Below are positions 13,993-21,596 of a stretch of DNA of 29,702 nucleotides, in pieces. A program made the translations under genes and the position numbers. The stretch is taken from the IMG/VR virus record IMGVR_UViG_3300050006_000065, positions 1 to 29,702 of that record; one strand, 5' to 3'. The notes under the pieces were generated by a model. That model made no database searches and was not told where the DNA came from. It was given only the letters and a program-made list of their open reading frames with translations. Position 1 is the stretch's first letter. Every line of letters starts with the position of its first letter. This stretch comes from a virus.

Positions 13993-14016
13993 CACCCCCC
14001 GCCGAAACGAGGGGTG
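13993..14016 (-). terminator. GC-rich hairpin between genes, weak terminator candidate
   Basis: In the minus-strand transcript CACCCCTCG and CGGGGGGTG can pair over nine positions with one mismatch around a six-base loop. Only TTTCCTC follows, so termination would be weak. It sits between the DUF932 stop and the next start cassette and may instead stabilise the upstream mRNA. Confidence 0.35.
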
Positions 14017-14030
14017 CCCTGTGTTATTGC

Positions 14031-15065
14031 CTAGTTAAGCTCGATTTCTTTACCGTAGCTCACCATCTCTGCGCCCAGCTTGAGCGCCTTCGTTTTGAGG
14101 TTTCGGCCTGTGCCAAACTGTGAAGCCTCAAGCTTCTTGGCAGCACCACCTCGGTACTCCTTAACATGGTCAACGTATTCCGTGACCGCATTGTAAGCAC
14201 CCCAAACCGTGCCACGAACACCAGCAATGTCGCTGCCTCGGCCCGTGTGCATCAGTCCCTCAACCATGTCCACCCTCTTGGTGCGACCCTTGGTTTCCTT
14301 GTTATCATCAAACAGGGAATGGTGGATGTAGTTCCGGGTCTGCTCCCCGTTCAGTTGCTTCTTGGCGAAGCTCTGAAACAGGTCTTTCACCTCGTCGTAG
14401 AACACCCCGGCGGCAGAAAGCACCTCACCGGCAAAGTTGAGCCGGTTGGCTACATCGCCAACGTGCTTCACCCTTACGGTGTTGCCACCCTTAATGATGT
14501 CCCGAACTGCGGCGGTTAGCGTATTATTGCAAACCACACGCACCGGAGTGAATGAACCAATCACCGAGTAATTCCCGGTGAAGTCATTTGTGAGCAGGAG
14601 GTACTTGTTTACCTCATCCCCCGGCACGATCTCAAGGGGGTCGTTGGCGGTCATGTTGGCCAACAGCCACATCCGCTCGCCCTTGCCAAGATACCCAGCC
14701 GTTTCGTACCGGGCCTTGCCTTCGCCAAACACTCCATCAAAGAATGCAAAAGCATCCTTGTTTTGGAGGGGCGAGTATTTAGGCCCAACCACGCCAAGCT
14801 CATCGCCGGTATCAACCCTGCGAACGATCTGGCCCTTGTCGGACTTAACGTGCTTGATGTATTGCTTGGAACCACTTTCATCGAGGTTCTCAAGTGTTTC
14901 GTAGTAAAGCGGAGCAACCTCCACCTCCCAATCAAGGTTGGCCTCCTTCAATGCTGTTTCAGCATCGAACGCCCCCTCAATGTTTTGCCCAAGGTTATGC
15001 CAAGGGGTGCGACCTGTGTATGCCATGTTGGCGCGTCCGTCAGTTAGTTCTATTCCATGACTCAT
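14031..15065 (-). CDS. DUF932 phage/plasmid-like protein
   Basis: This 344-residue protein fits the DUF932 (phage/plasmid-like, TIGR03299) family. It has the N-terminal TPWHNLGQ, then LGVVGPKYSPLQNKDAFAFF, ERMWLLANM, YLLLTNDFTG, TPVRVVCNNTL (about residues 170-185) and a helical C-terminal region. These proteins are common in phages, plasmids and integrative elements and their biochemical role is not established; they are usually in accessory or early regions. Start ATG 15065 follows AACAGAAAGGAACACAA, a close variant of the start cassette. It is by far the largest gene in the early small-gene run. Confidence 0.9.
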   Translation of the reverse strand: MSHGIELTDGRANMAYTGRTPWHNLGQNIEGAFDAETALKEANLDWEVEVAPLYYETLENLDESGSKQYIKHVKSDKGQIVRRVDTGDELGVVGPKYSPLQNKDAFAFFDGVFGEGKARYETAGYLGKGERMWLLANMTANDPLEIVPGDEVNKYLLLTNDFTGNYSVIGSFTPVRVVCNNTLTAAVRDIIKGGNTVRVKHVGDVANRLNFAGEVLSAAGVFYDEVKDLFQSFAKKQLNGEQTRNYIHHSLFDDNKETKGRTKRVDMVEGLMHTGRGSDIAGVRGTVWGAYNAVTEYVDHVKEYRGGAAKKLEASQFGTGRNLKTKALKLGAEMVSYGKEIELN

Positions 15066-15088
15066 TTGTGTTCCTTTCTGTTATGGGG

Positions 15089-15289
15089 TTATAGAGCGGC
15101 CGGATTAACCTTTAGAATGGTCTTATCAATCCGCTCAGCAAGTTCCTTCTTACTTCGCTCGACGTAATCATCGAATGATTCACCCTTTAAGGGCTGAGAG
15201 ATGTTGGGGCATTGGTGCTGATTGAACTCAGCATTGCTCATCTTTGAATTACATTCAGCACATTCCACATTGAGCTTATCATCATTCAT
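15089..15289 (-). CDS. Small zinc-finger-like protein (66 aa)
   Basis: It begins MNDDKLNVECAECNSKMSNA. The arrangement CAEC then about 14 residues then HQC matches a CxxC...HxC type zinc finger near the N-terminus. A charged helix (FDDYVERSKKELAERIDK) forms the rest. Start ATG 15289 has GGAGG seven bases upstream and overlaps the preceding TGA as ATGA; an upstream frame is not needed. A nucleic-acid or protein-binding adaptor role is inference. Confidence 0.7.
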   Translation of the reverse strand: MNDDKLNVECAECNSKMSNAEFNQHQCPNISQPLKGESFDDYVERSKKELAERIDKTILKVNPAAL

Positions 15290-15531
15290 TTCTTGTCCTC
15301 CTTGTCGTGATACCAAGCACCCGACCGCTGCCATGTGCCAATGTGATTGGGGAACTCAAACTTGCGGTCACCCATGACGCGGATGTCGGGATTTGCCTCA
15401 TCGTAATAAAGGGTGAGGTGGGTTCCCTCTTCAACAACCCTCCGCTTGGAAAGGGTCTTGTTGCCATAGATGCCTCCGATCAGTCCCTCAAAGGCCGATT
15501 TACTAGTTTTGATTTTGATTTGGTTTTTCAT
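15286..15531 (-). CDS. Hypothetical protein (81 aa), first gene of the early run
   Basis: It begins MKNQIKIKTSKSAFEGLIGG and is beta-rich (THLTLYYDEANPDIRVMGDRK) with an aromatic C-terminus. I do not recognise it. The start ATG 15531 is fixed by an exact start cassette; a longer in-frame extension runs through the candidate promoter and is unlikely. As the first gene after the promoter-like element at 15568-15595 it would be expressed early. Confidence 0.7.
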   Translation of the reverse strand: MKNQIKIKTSKSAFEGLIGGIYGNKTLSKRRVVEEGTHLTLYYDEANPDIRVMGDRKFEFPNHIGTWQRSGAWYHDKEDKK

Positions 15532-15547
15532 TTTGTTCCTTTCTGTT
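15529..15547 (-). repeat. Repeated translation-start cassette AACAGAAAGGAACAAAATG (example)
   Basis: This 19-base block, including the start codon, recurs exactly at 12505-12523, 13683-13701, 13967-13985 and here. Close variants precede the genes starting at 6825, 11301, 11670, 12766, 13226 (GTG) and 15065. At 13969 and 15531 the identity extends four bases further upstream. AAAGGA is an ordinary Shine-Dalgarno sequence, but the conserved flanks go beyond it. Confidence 0.75.
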
Positions 15548-15567
15548 GAGGTTAATAGCACGGGCCA

Positions 15568-15595
15568 ATAATAACCCATGCATACCGCATTGCAA
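15568..15595 (-). promoter_or_regulatory. Candidate sigma70-like promoter for the early genes
   Basis: On the minus strand TTGCAA (15595-15590) and TATTAT (15573-15568) are separated by 16 bases, with about 37 bases to the start codon of the first early gene at 15531. The match is reasonable but imperfect, and the spacer is one base short of the optimum. Its place between the structural and early runs supports it. Confidence 0.4.
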
Positions 15596-15617
15596 ACGCA
15601 TTTGTTGGGAAAGGTGA

Positions 15618-15634
15618 GGTTTTTTTTAAAAACC
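15618..15634 (-). terminator. A/T-rich hairpin after the structural run, weak terminator
   Basis: GGTTTTT and AAAAACC form a 7-bp stem with a three-base loop, extendable by wobble pairs, about ten bases after the stop of the 15643-15831 gene. There is no clear T run after the stem on the minus strand. It may mark the end of the structural transcript, with low confidence. Confidence 0.3.
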
Positions 15635-15642
15635 CCTAAACA

Positions 15643-15831
15643 TTAAGGTTTTTGATGAATTTTGGGGTGTGGTAAATCCTTGGTGACGGTTGCCGTCCCT
15701 TTGGGATTGCCGTTTTCATCAAATAACTCATAGAAGGTCATTTTGCAAATGGAGGTAGGTTTGCCGAGATCGATCTTGCAAGTCACGCTGAAGATGGCTT
15801 CAGCCCGTGCCCTTGAATGTTTCCTATTCAC
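15643..15831 (-). CDS. Small hypothetical protein with GTG start (62 aa)
   Basis: It begins MNRKHSRARAEAIFSVTCKI and continues with a strand-like FYELFDENGNPKGTATVTKD. The start is GTG 15831, overlapping the lipoprotein gene's TGA as GTGA. I do not recognise it. It closes the structural transcript, just before the hairpin at 15618-15634. Confidence 0.55.
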   Translation of the reverse strand: MNRKHSRARAEAIFSVTCKIDLGKPTSICKMTFYELFDENGNPKGTATVTKDLPHPKIHQKP

Positions 15832-16034
15832 TGGGCCTCAATCTCCCTCTCTAAATCAGCGATGGTTTCAAGCGCGTCCCTTGTCCAATCTGGAGCCGCA
15901 ATGACGGCAGACTGAAACTGTGGATGAGCTATCAGCCTCTCCGTGTTGTTCAGCCTTGTCGTTATGCAACCGCTGCACATCACCAATAGCAGCGTTAATG
16001 GCAGCATTCTTGGCAGACCAGTTCTTCCTAGCAT
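15828..16034 (-). CDS. Lipoprotein, Rz1-like spanin candidate, nested out of frame
   Basis: This 68-residue protein starts MLGRTGLPRMLPLTLLLVMC and continues SGCITT. It has a short basic n-region, a Leu/Val-rich hydrophobic core and a lipobox-like CSGC, so it should be lipidated and exported. The mature part is mostly helical (RLIAHPQFQSAVIAAP; DALETIADLEREIEAQ). The ATG at 16034 has AAGG four bases upstream; an internal ATG at 16007 is the alternative. Most of the gene lies in a different frame inside the 15868-16158 gene, an arrangement best known from Rz/Rz1 lysis genes. The partner lacks an N-terminal membrane helix, however, so a spanin role is only suggested. Confidence 0.65.
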   Translation of the reverse strand: MLGRTGLPRMLPLTLLLVMCSGCITTRLNNTERLIAHPQFQSAVIAAPDWTRDALETIADLEREIEAQ

Positions 16035-16158
16035 CGAGCCTTGTCCTGTCATCTTCATAATCTTGAGCGATCCTGACCAGCGTCTTGCAAAGGTCAGCAA
16101 CCTCTGGCACCGCACGGGCCAAGGAGTTGATTGTATTTATTAACTGAACTATTCCCAT
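15868..16158 (-). CDS. Hypothetical helical protein overlapping a lipoprotein gene (96 aa)
   Basis: It begins MGIVQLINTINSLARAVPEV and is helical throughout (LCKTLVRIAQDYEDDRTRLD; NAAINAAIGDVQRLHNDKAE), ending with a CRHC motif and a basic tail. It has no clear transmembrane helix or signal, unlike an inner-membrane spanin. Start ATG 16158 overlaps the previous gene by ten bases and lacks a strong ribosome-binding site. Its last two thirds overlap the lipoprotein gene in another frame; both frames read sensibly. Confidence 0.6.
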   Translation of the reverse strand: MGIVQLINTINSLARAVPEVADLCKTLVRIAQDYEDDRTRLDARKNWSAKNAAINAAIGDVQRLHNDKAEQHGEADSSSTVSVCRHCGSRLDKGRA

Positions 16159-16475
16159 CTGTTAATAGGGCAACTTTCGGCCCTCAATCTTGCCTTATAT
16201 TGCAGCCAACAGCCACATTTCATGCAACGGTTTTTACGGTTGAACTCACATTCAGCACAAATCGAATTTCGCCTATCAATCTCATCAAGGTCAGCATTGA
16301 GCGGATTTCCCTCCATGACGCTCTTTAGATTCTTGGCAAAGGCTCCCGCCGCATTCTTTGCCATCTGTCCTTTAGAGGGCATCTCTGGCTCCGCATCGAG
16401 CTTCCAGCGCAGGGGCGTGGTTGCTGGGTTTACTGCGATGACACCGCCAGCGGAATTACTTTCGTTACCGTCCAT
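16149..16475 (-). CDS. Phage zinc-binding cysteine-cluster protein (108 aa)
   Basis: The C-terminal part reads CAECEFNRKNRCMKCGCWLQ, then a basic stretch and SCPINRWE. This gives two CxxC pairs, an extra Cys and a final CP, the pattern of small zinc-binding phage proteins often seen near tail genes. The N-terminal 70 residues look disordered and helical. The ATG at 16475 is preceded by AAGGACAC. The gene overlaps the end of the previous gene by 46 bases. Its role is not established. Confidence 0.72.
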   Translation of the reverse strand: MDGNESNSAGGVIAVNPATTPLRWKLDAEPEMPSKGQMAKNAAGAFAKNLKSVMEGNPLNADLDEIDRRNSICAECEFNRKNRCMKCGCWLQYKARLRAESCPINRWE

Positions 16476-16915
16476 GTGTCCTTGTCGTAGCTGTTACTTG
16501 GGGCCATTTCAGTTTGGGTTAGGTAAGTGTTGCTCATTGTCCCTCCGCTGGTGGTTGGTTCCGCTATGCCTGTGCTTTGGATTTGGGCCGTTGTCACGGG
16601 TTGGACGGATTTGCTTGTTACCGCAATTCCCGAATCATAAGAGGAGGTTGCCGTGATATAGGCATAAGCATTATAGTCCCAGCTTATGACCACCCCTGCT
16701 GTGTTTTGCGAGCGAGGATGATCGTAAACGGTTGCCTCCTGCGTTTCGTAAATGACCAGATAATCCGCAAAGGGAGTGGTTGTTACTCCATCAGCCATGA
16801 AATGTGGCTTTCTCTTTATCAGGTAATGGCCGGTTGTTCCCGGCCTTGTTCCTCCATCCATCTCCAAGGTCGCAGATTGCAACCCCGTCGTTGTGACTGT
16901 GAATGATCCCGGCAT
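16430..16915 (-). CDS. Probable tail-associated protein (161 aa)
   Basis: It begins MPGSFTVTTTGLQSATLEMD and is rich in Thr, Ser, Tyr and beta-strand-like segments (DYLVIYETQEATVYDHPRSQ; VVISWDYNAYAYITATSSYD), as virion proteins often are. I recognise no domain. Start ATG 16915 shares a base with the large gene's stop (TGATG), so it is coupled to it and probably part of the tail tip. Confidence 0.65.
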   Translation of the reverse strand: MPGSFTVTTTGLQSATLEMDGGTRPGTTGHYLIKRKPHFMADGVTTTPFADYLVIYETQEATVYDHPRSQNTAGVVISWDYNAYAYITATSSYDSGIAVTSKSVQPVTTAQIQSTGIAEPTTSGGTMSNTYLTQTEMAPSNSYDKDTWTVTKVIPLAVSSQ

Positions 16916-19900
16916 CAGTATGTGTTGTCCGGGTAGCTGCGTGAGACAACTGGTATCTTGATGAACATGATGTTTTCGGCATAAGGGGTAAAAATTGAAG
17001 AAACAAAGTTCCCATTAGCCGTAAAGCGATTTATTGTGCTTACTCTTTGGTCGTAATAAAAATCCCCACCCGCAAAAAACCCGTACAAAGGAGATTCAGC
17101 CGCATCAACCGTTACATCCCCCTCATAAATTGAACATTCGTTCAGTGTTTTCACTATGCTTAAATACTTGTTTGCAGTCATTATGGGGAGGCTCGGGTCA
17201 TTCCCCACATGAATTAAAGCTCCAGAACTTTCGTTGATTTCCCACTTTCTAACATCGTGCTGTAAATCACCCAAGAAGCCGGGGCTGCCCATAAACAAAT
17301 CCCTAATGCCTGCGGCTTCTATGGTGCCGTTTGACAATTGCCATGTATCAGGCAGAGCGTACTTTATGGTTTCGTCCTTTATTCTTATTTCGCCCTTGTA
17401 TTTGCTTGAGACAATATAAGGTTTGTACCAATCCGAATCATCCCTGCTAAAAGTTGAGCCTGAAACAACCATTCCTGTTTCCACCTGCACCCCACAGGTT
17501 GCGGTGGCAGAAGCAAAACCAACATCATACGTTGATTCAGCCCCATCAATACCGGGTGTGCCATCCGTCCATCCTGATCCCGCCGTCCTCAGTGAACGGT
17601 CGGAAATGCTTGCACCTCCATAGGCCCCACTTGCTTCAGCATTTAAAGCAAAGGTAGATATTCCCGCAACAAGTGTTCCTCCTTCAGGGCATCCATACTC
17701 GAACGGGTAGGTGTTTGAGTCTGATGCTGAATTGTCATAAGCGGTATCTTCCGGGGTAACGGCTGTTCCATACCAAGATTTGTCCCCATCCCTTACTTGG
17801 TAGTTGAAAGGCAAATCAATTCTTGCCCTTACAAGCAGATTTACCGCATTACAGACATTATTGAAGATGCGAGCGTAAAGGTTTGTATTGGGTAAAGGCC
17901 CGAATCCCTGTGCATTGTCAGGCCGAAGGGTTGCGGGGAGGAACTCAAACCATCGTTTTCGCCCAAAAACAATTGCCATAACCCGATATTCGCTCTTGGC
18001 ATTGGCGGCAGCTATCGTTGTGGGGGAACTTACAGCCTCGGCAGAACCTTCCGAAGCAGACCAGCCTGACCCTGTGTAATATTCCCAGTCGTTTGTGTTC
18101 CCGCCGACATGGGTTCTGCCTAATATGTGATAGGTGATGTATGTGCCGCTGCTTTCCGTGAATGTGATTACGTTGTCATCGCTTGCCCCCGTGTAAGTCA
18201 GGGTGAAATCTATGATGGTGCGATTCTCCTCGTTATTGGAACCAGCATAAGCCCGGTAGGAGGTAAAGGTCGCTACCCCTGTCTGCGTGTGGGGGGATTC
18301 AACTGAACTGGCAATCTGTGTTTCGTTGCCCGAACCATCCACTCCCACCAGCGTATAAAGCACATTCGCCTCACTCTCCCATGTGAAAGTGTCCGTTGCC
18401 CTTGTGACTTCCTTGTATTCCAGTTCAGTCTTTCCCAATTGCAATGCCTGATAGCAAAGGTTGGGAAAGGTGTAGTCGTACATTCTGTTGTCATCCGTAC
18501 AACTCAACTGCTTGGTGCTCTCCATGTCGATGAAGCCTGAGCTAATGGCTTGCAGGATAAACTCCATGTAGAGCATTTCGTCAACCGTGGTCAGGGAATC
18601 GGCTGCATCATAGGTCGCATTGGTGTCATTCCAGACATGGCGCACGGCCTTGGAGAAATAAAACCGGGGGTAACAGTTCCCGTGAAAGTCGTTTCCCCAA
18701 TAACCACTTGAACTTGAGGCGTCATAAGCCACATCCCCTATTTTCTGGATGCAGTTGTAGTCAGATGTTGGGGCAGAAGCGTAGCTTGCAATGTGGTAAA
18801 GGTATTCCAGCACAGCATTCTCGTCCGTTCTGCGCTTCGGAACATAGCTGCCGGTAAAGGCAACATACCATCCCACGGTTGTATTGGTGACGGTTGCGGG
18901 GGATGTTTCGTTTTCTAGCCTGCCCCTTAACTTAACAATCACATCGTAGTCGCTGCTAGATGCGGCGGTAGTTGGGTCAATGTAAACAGCCTCCAACCCA
19001 TAGTCCGGCTTGTATACCTGACAACTCTCGTAGTGTCTCTTGTCCCCCTCCCCGGCAGATGCGGTGTTTTCAGCTTGCACCATTGAGTTGGTATTGTATC
19101 CCCCTACGGCTTGGCTCCCTAAAACATAGCGATAGCCGCTAGGGTTTTCTGGTCGCAGAGCCATCTTTGAGCCATACAGTATTTGCCGGTTTACTTCTGC
19201 CCTATGAGTGAATCCCGTAGTGCACGCCATCCTTGACCAATCGCAAGACAACAATCCGCAGCGGTCGGTCAGGAATCCCAAGATGTCGCCATAACCGTCC
19301 GACTTGTAGATGCTTGAATCCGACAGCTTGTAAACCGTGGTGGTTTGTTGAGTTGTCCATTCATTTGTTTGCCCCCTGAACCTGTCAGCACGGTTGTCCT
19401 TGATTGGGATGGAACGAATACCATTGCGAACACGCAGAAAAGCATCACCTGAAACGGTAAAAGTCTTTACAGATGTAGCCGTGAAATAGGTTCCAGCCAT
19501 TTCGCCTCCAGAATGCCCCGCGCTTGTGATGGCTGAGTAGGATGATCCATCGTAATAAACGAGTGATGCTCCCGAATCACTCATTGACCAAACTTGGTAC
19601 TCCTCCCCATCAATCAAATCCCCACTTGCAACCACGGCAGAAGGTGGAGCAATCCCTTCAAACACATCTAAATCGTCAGAATACTCCCCTCGGGCAAACC
19701 TCTTAAAGTGAATGTAGCTCTTGCCCCCAATAACCTCGTACCCCGCAAGGCTCTGCCTTTCTGCCATGCGGAGGTTATTATGAATCAATCGTCGTGCTGA
19801 CTCATAAACAGGGTTTTCGTTTATCTCCCCGGTGTTTGAAGGGATGCCAGCCACTCCCCTAATCAGACAACCATAGCCCAAAAGGTTATCGCTGACCTGT

Positions 19901-21420
19901 TTTGGGTCGCTGAAAGTGTAGCCGCTCTTGTCATAGGTGGTTGAGGTAGGCCCATCCGTACTGCCCAGCCTCAAGCAGACATAGGCATCGTAGATTGTTG
20001 GCTGATATTCCAACAGCATGGCGCACTCGATATTGATGGTGACGCTGGCGGGAAGCACCGTCTTGAGCTTAAACCGAATATCTGCCTCGTTATGCGCTAT
20101 GGTAAGCCACTTGAGGTGGTCAACCGTTGACCCTCCTACTGCCGTAATCGTGAAGGTGGTGAGGGAAACTGCTCCATTGAAAGCCTCAATCGTCACATCT
20201 CCCGCACCCACTCCACTTGTCTTGGCATAAAACGCCGCATAGGTGAATTTAGCGGGAACCGTGTAGGTGGTTGTTCCGCTGTAAGCACCCGCTGTAGTCA
20301 CATCAAGGTAAGTCCCGGCGGTTTCACCCCCGCTGAGTTCAAAAGTCGGGTAGATGGCAGTTATGGTTTCAACTCCCAACACAGTAGCTACTGTCCCGTA
20401 AGCCGGGGCGAGACAGTATTGCCTCGTTAGAAAGTCTTGGAACTGGAATCCCTTGGTGATCCTGTTCATGTCAGATTCCTCCCGCTCTGTTTCATTGGCC
20501 CGATATTCCATCGCAAACCAATTCATCACCTCATTCAACTGTTGCCCCTTGTAGCGTCGAAGGTAGGCGTTGTCCTCATACGGGCCTTCAAGGTAATCCG
20601 TCAGGGGTAGGCTTTCCGTTGTGCCATCCCAATTGATGATTTTGTAGGCGCTGAACCCCTCAAAATAAAACATCACCCCATCAGGTTGACAGGTATTGTA
20701 GTCCTTATCGCTGCCACCCACCAAGTTGCTGAACTTTAGGTCGAAGTTGGGAGTGTAATTGTCATCACAAAGCGGTGCTGCCGCATCCAGCTTTGGTGAA
20801 GGAAGGAACCCCCCGTAGTTTTGGAGGAAGAATCCGCTGCTTGGGTAATTGATGAAGCCATGCTCCTGTGAAGCCTTGATTGCGTTGCTTGCGGAATAAT
20901 CAGACAGGTCGCTGGGTACCGCTCCCCTTTGGTATTTTGAAAGCTCCCAGTATTCGGCAATGGTTGTGGGGGGATGAATTGAGGGGGAACTTAAAAACAA
21001 AGGAATCCCGGTCGGCGCATTATCCAAGTCGGTTCCCGCAGGGTCAAACTCCCCGCTGGCGTTGATTCGGCCCTCCTCATTTACAACAGTAGGTTCGACA
21101 CCATAAATAAAAGCGCCGAGAGGATTAGTAACATTAACGCCCTCTGGCATTCCCGCCGATGTCGTGGGCCAAGTAATCCCCGCCGACTCCTTGATGTGCG
21201 AGTAAACCTTCCACCACTCATCTTCAGCCGCATACAAGAATCCGTTTGGGTTGCGTATGCCCCTGACAAGGGAGTGGGCATACCAAAGAAGTCTCCAAGT
21301 GGGGTCGGCAACCCCGTTTTTTAGCCGGTCATTAAACGCTAGTGCTAGACGGTTGTAATCCTGTGAATAAACCCCATCATTAACATCAACCGTCCGGGCC
21401 TCTGTGTAATCTACAGCCAT
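16915..21420 (-). CDS. Very large tail protein, probable tail tip/baseplate component (1501 aa)
   Basis: This is the largest gene in the window. It follows the tape measure and two smaller genes, the usual place of tail-tip hub, tail lysozyme or host-recognition proteins. The first 330 residues are rich in Trp, Tyr and Pro (DPTWRLLWYAHSLVRGIRNP; AEDEWWKVYSHIKESAGITW). The middle contains beta-sandwich-like stretches, including AGTYLDVTTAGAYSGTTTYT and AGTYFTATSVKTFTVSGDAF. Later parts are Thr/Ser/Gly-rich, with a stretch like TDTFTWESEANVLYTLVGVD that resembles fibronectin-like modules. No lysozyme or peptidase motif is recognised. Its start overlaps the previous gene by ten bases. The role is inferred from position and composition. 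Confidence 0.8.
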   Translation of the reverse strand: MAVDYTEARTVDVNDGVYSQDYNRLALAFNDRLKNGVADPTWRLLWYAHSLVRGIRNPNGFLYAAEDEWWKVYSHIKESAGITWPTTSAGMPEGVNVTNPLGAFIYGVEPTVVNEEGRINASGEFDPAGTDLDNAPTGIPLFLSSPSIHPPTTIAEYWELSKYQRGAVPSDLSDYSASNAIKASQEHGFINYPSSGFFLQNYGGFLPSPKLDAAAPLCDDNYTPNFDLKFSNLVGGSDKDYNTCQPDGVMFYFEGFSAYKIINWDGTTESLPLTDYLEGPYEDNAYLRRYKGQQLNEVMNWFAMEYRANETEREESDMNRITKGFQFQDFLTRQYCLAPAYGTVATVLGVETITAIYPTFELSGGETAGTYLDVTTAGAYSGTTTYTVPAKFTYAAFYAKTSGVGAGDVTIEAFNGAVSLTTFTITAVGGSTVDHLKWLTIAHNEADIRFKLKTVLPASVTINIECAMLLEYQPTIYDAYVCLRLGSTDGPTSTTYDKSGYTFSDPKQVSDNLLGYGCLIRGVAGIPSNTGEINENPVYESARRLIHNNLRMAERQSLAGYEVIGGKSYIHFKRFARGEYSDDLDVFEGIAPPSAVVASGDLIDGEEYQVWSMSDSGASLVYYDGSSYSAITSAGHSGGEMAGTYFTATSVKTFTVSGDAFLRVRNGIRSIPIKDNRADRFRGQTNEWTTQQTTTVYKLSDSSIYKSDGYGDILGFLTDRCGLLSCDWSRMACTTGFTHRAEVNRQILYGSKMALRPENPSGYRYVLGSQAVGGYNTNSMVQAENTASAGEGDKRHYESCQVYKPDYGLEAVYIDPTTAASSSDYDVIVKLRGRLENETSPATVTNTTVGWYVAFTGSYVPKRRTDENAVLEYLYHIASYASAPTSDYNCIQKIGDVAYDASSSSGYWGNDFHGNCYPRFYFSKAVRHVWNDTNATYDAADSLTTVDEMLYMEFILQAISSGFIDMESTKQLSCTDDNRMYDYTFPNLCYQALQLGKTELEYKEVTRATDTFTWESEANVLYTLVGVDGSGNETQIASSVESPHTQTGVATFTSYRAYAGSNNEENRTIIDFTLTYTGASDDNVITFTESSGTYITYHILGRTHVGGNTNDWEYYTGSGWSASEGSAEAVSSPTTIAAANAKSEYRVMAIVFGRKRWFEFLPATLRPDNAQGFGPLPNTNLYARIFNNVCNAVNLLVRARIDLPFNYQVRDGDKSWYGTAVTPEDTAYDNSASDSNTYPFEYGCPEGGTLVAGISTFALNAEASGAYGGASISDRSLRTAGSGWTDGTPGIDGAESTYDVGFASATATCGVQVETGMVVSGSTFSRDDSDWYKPYIVSSKYKGEIRIKDETIKYALPDTWQLSNGTIEAAGIRDLFMGSPGFLGDLQHDVRKWEINESSGALIHVGNDPSLPIMTANKYLSIVKTLNECSIYEGDVTVDAAESPLYGFFAGGDFYYDQRVSTINRFTANGNFVSSIFTPYAENIMFIKIPVVSRSYPDNTY

Positions 21421-21596
21421 CGGCAGACAACGGTTTGACCCCCCCCGCCTGTTCCAGCCTTCGCCCTTATTGAAGTGCCGCGCGTAGTCACATTAGCCCC
21501 TGTGCGTGGGGTAATCTTGCGAACCGCCTTTTGCAGTTCCCTAATGGCTTGGGACTTTCGCCCTGTCCCCATCTGTGGCGTGAAATTATGAATCAT
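21411..21596 (-). CDS. Small basic hypothetical protein (61 aa)
   Basis: It begins MIHNFTPQMGTGRKSQAIRE and is rich in Arg, Lys, Gly and Thr. It starts at ATG 21596 (ATGA overlap with the previous stop) and ends ten bases inside the large tail gene. It is unrecognised; tight coupling to tail genes suggests a role in tail assembly. Confidence 0.6.
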   Translation of the reverse strand: MIHNFTPQMGTGRKSQAIRELQKAVRKITPRTGANVTTRGTSIRAKAGTGGGGQTVVCRWL

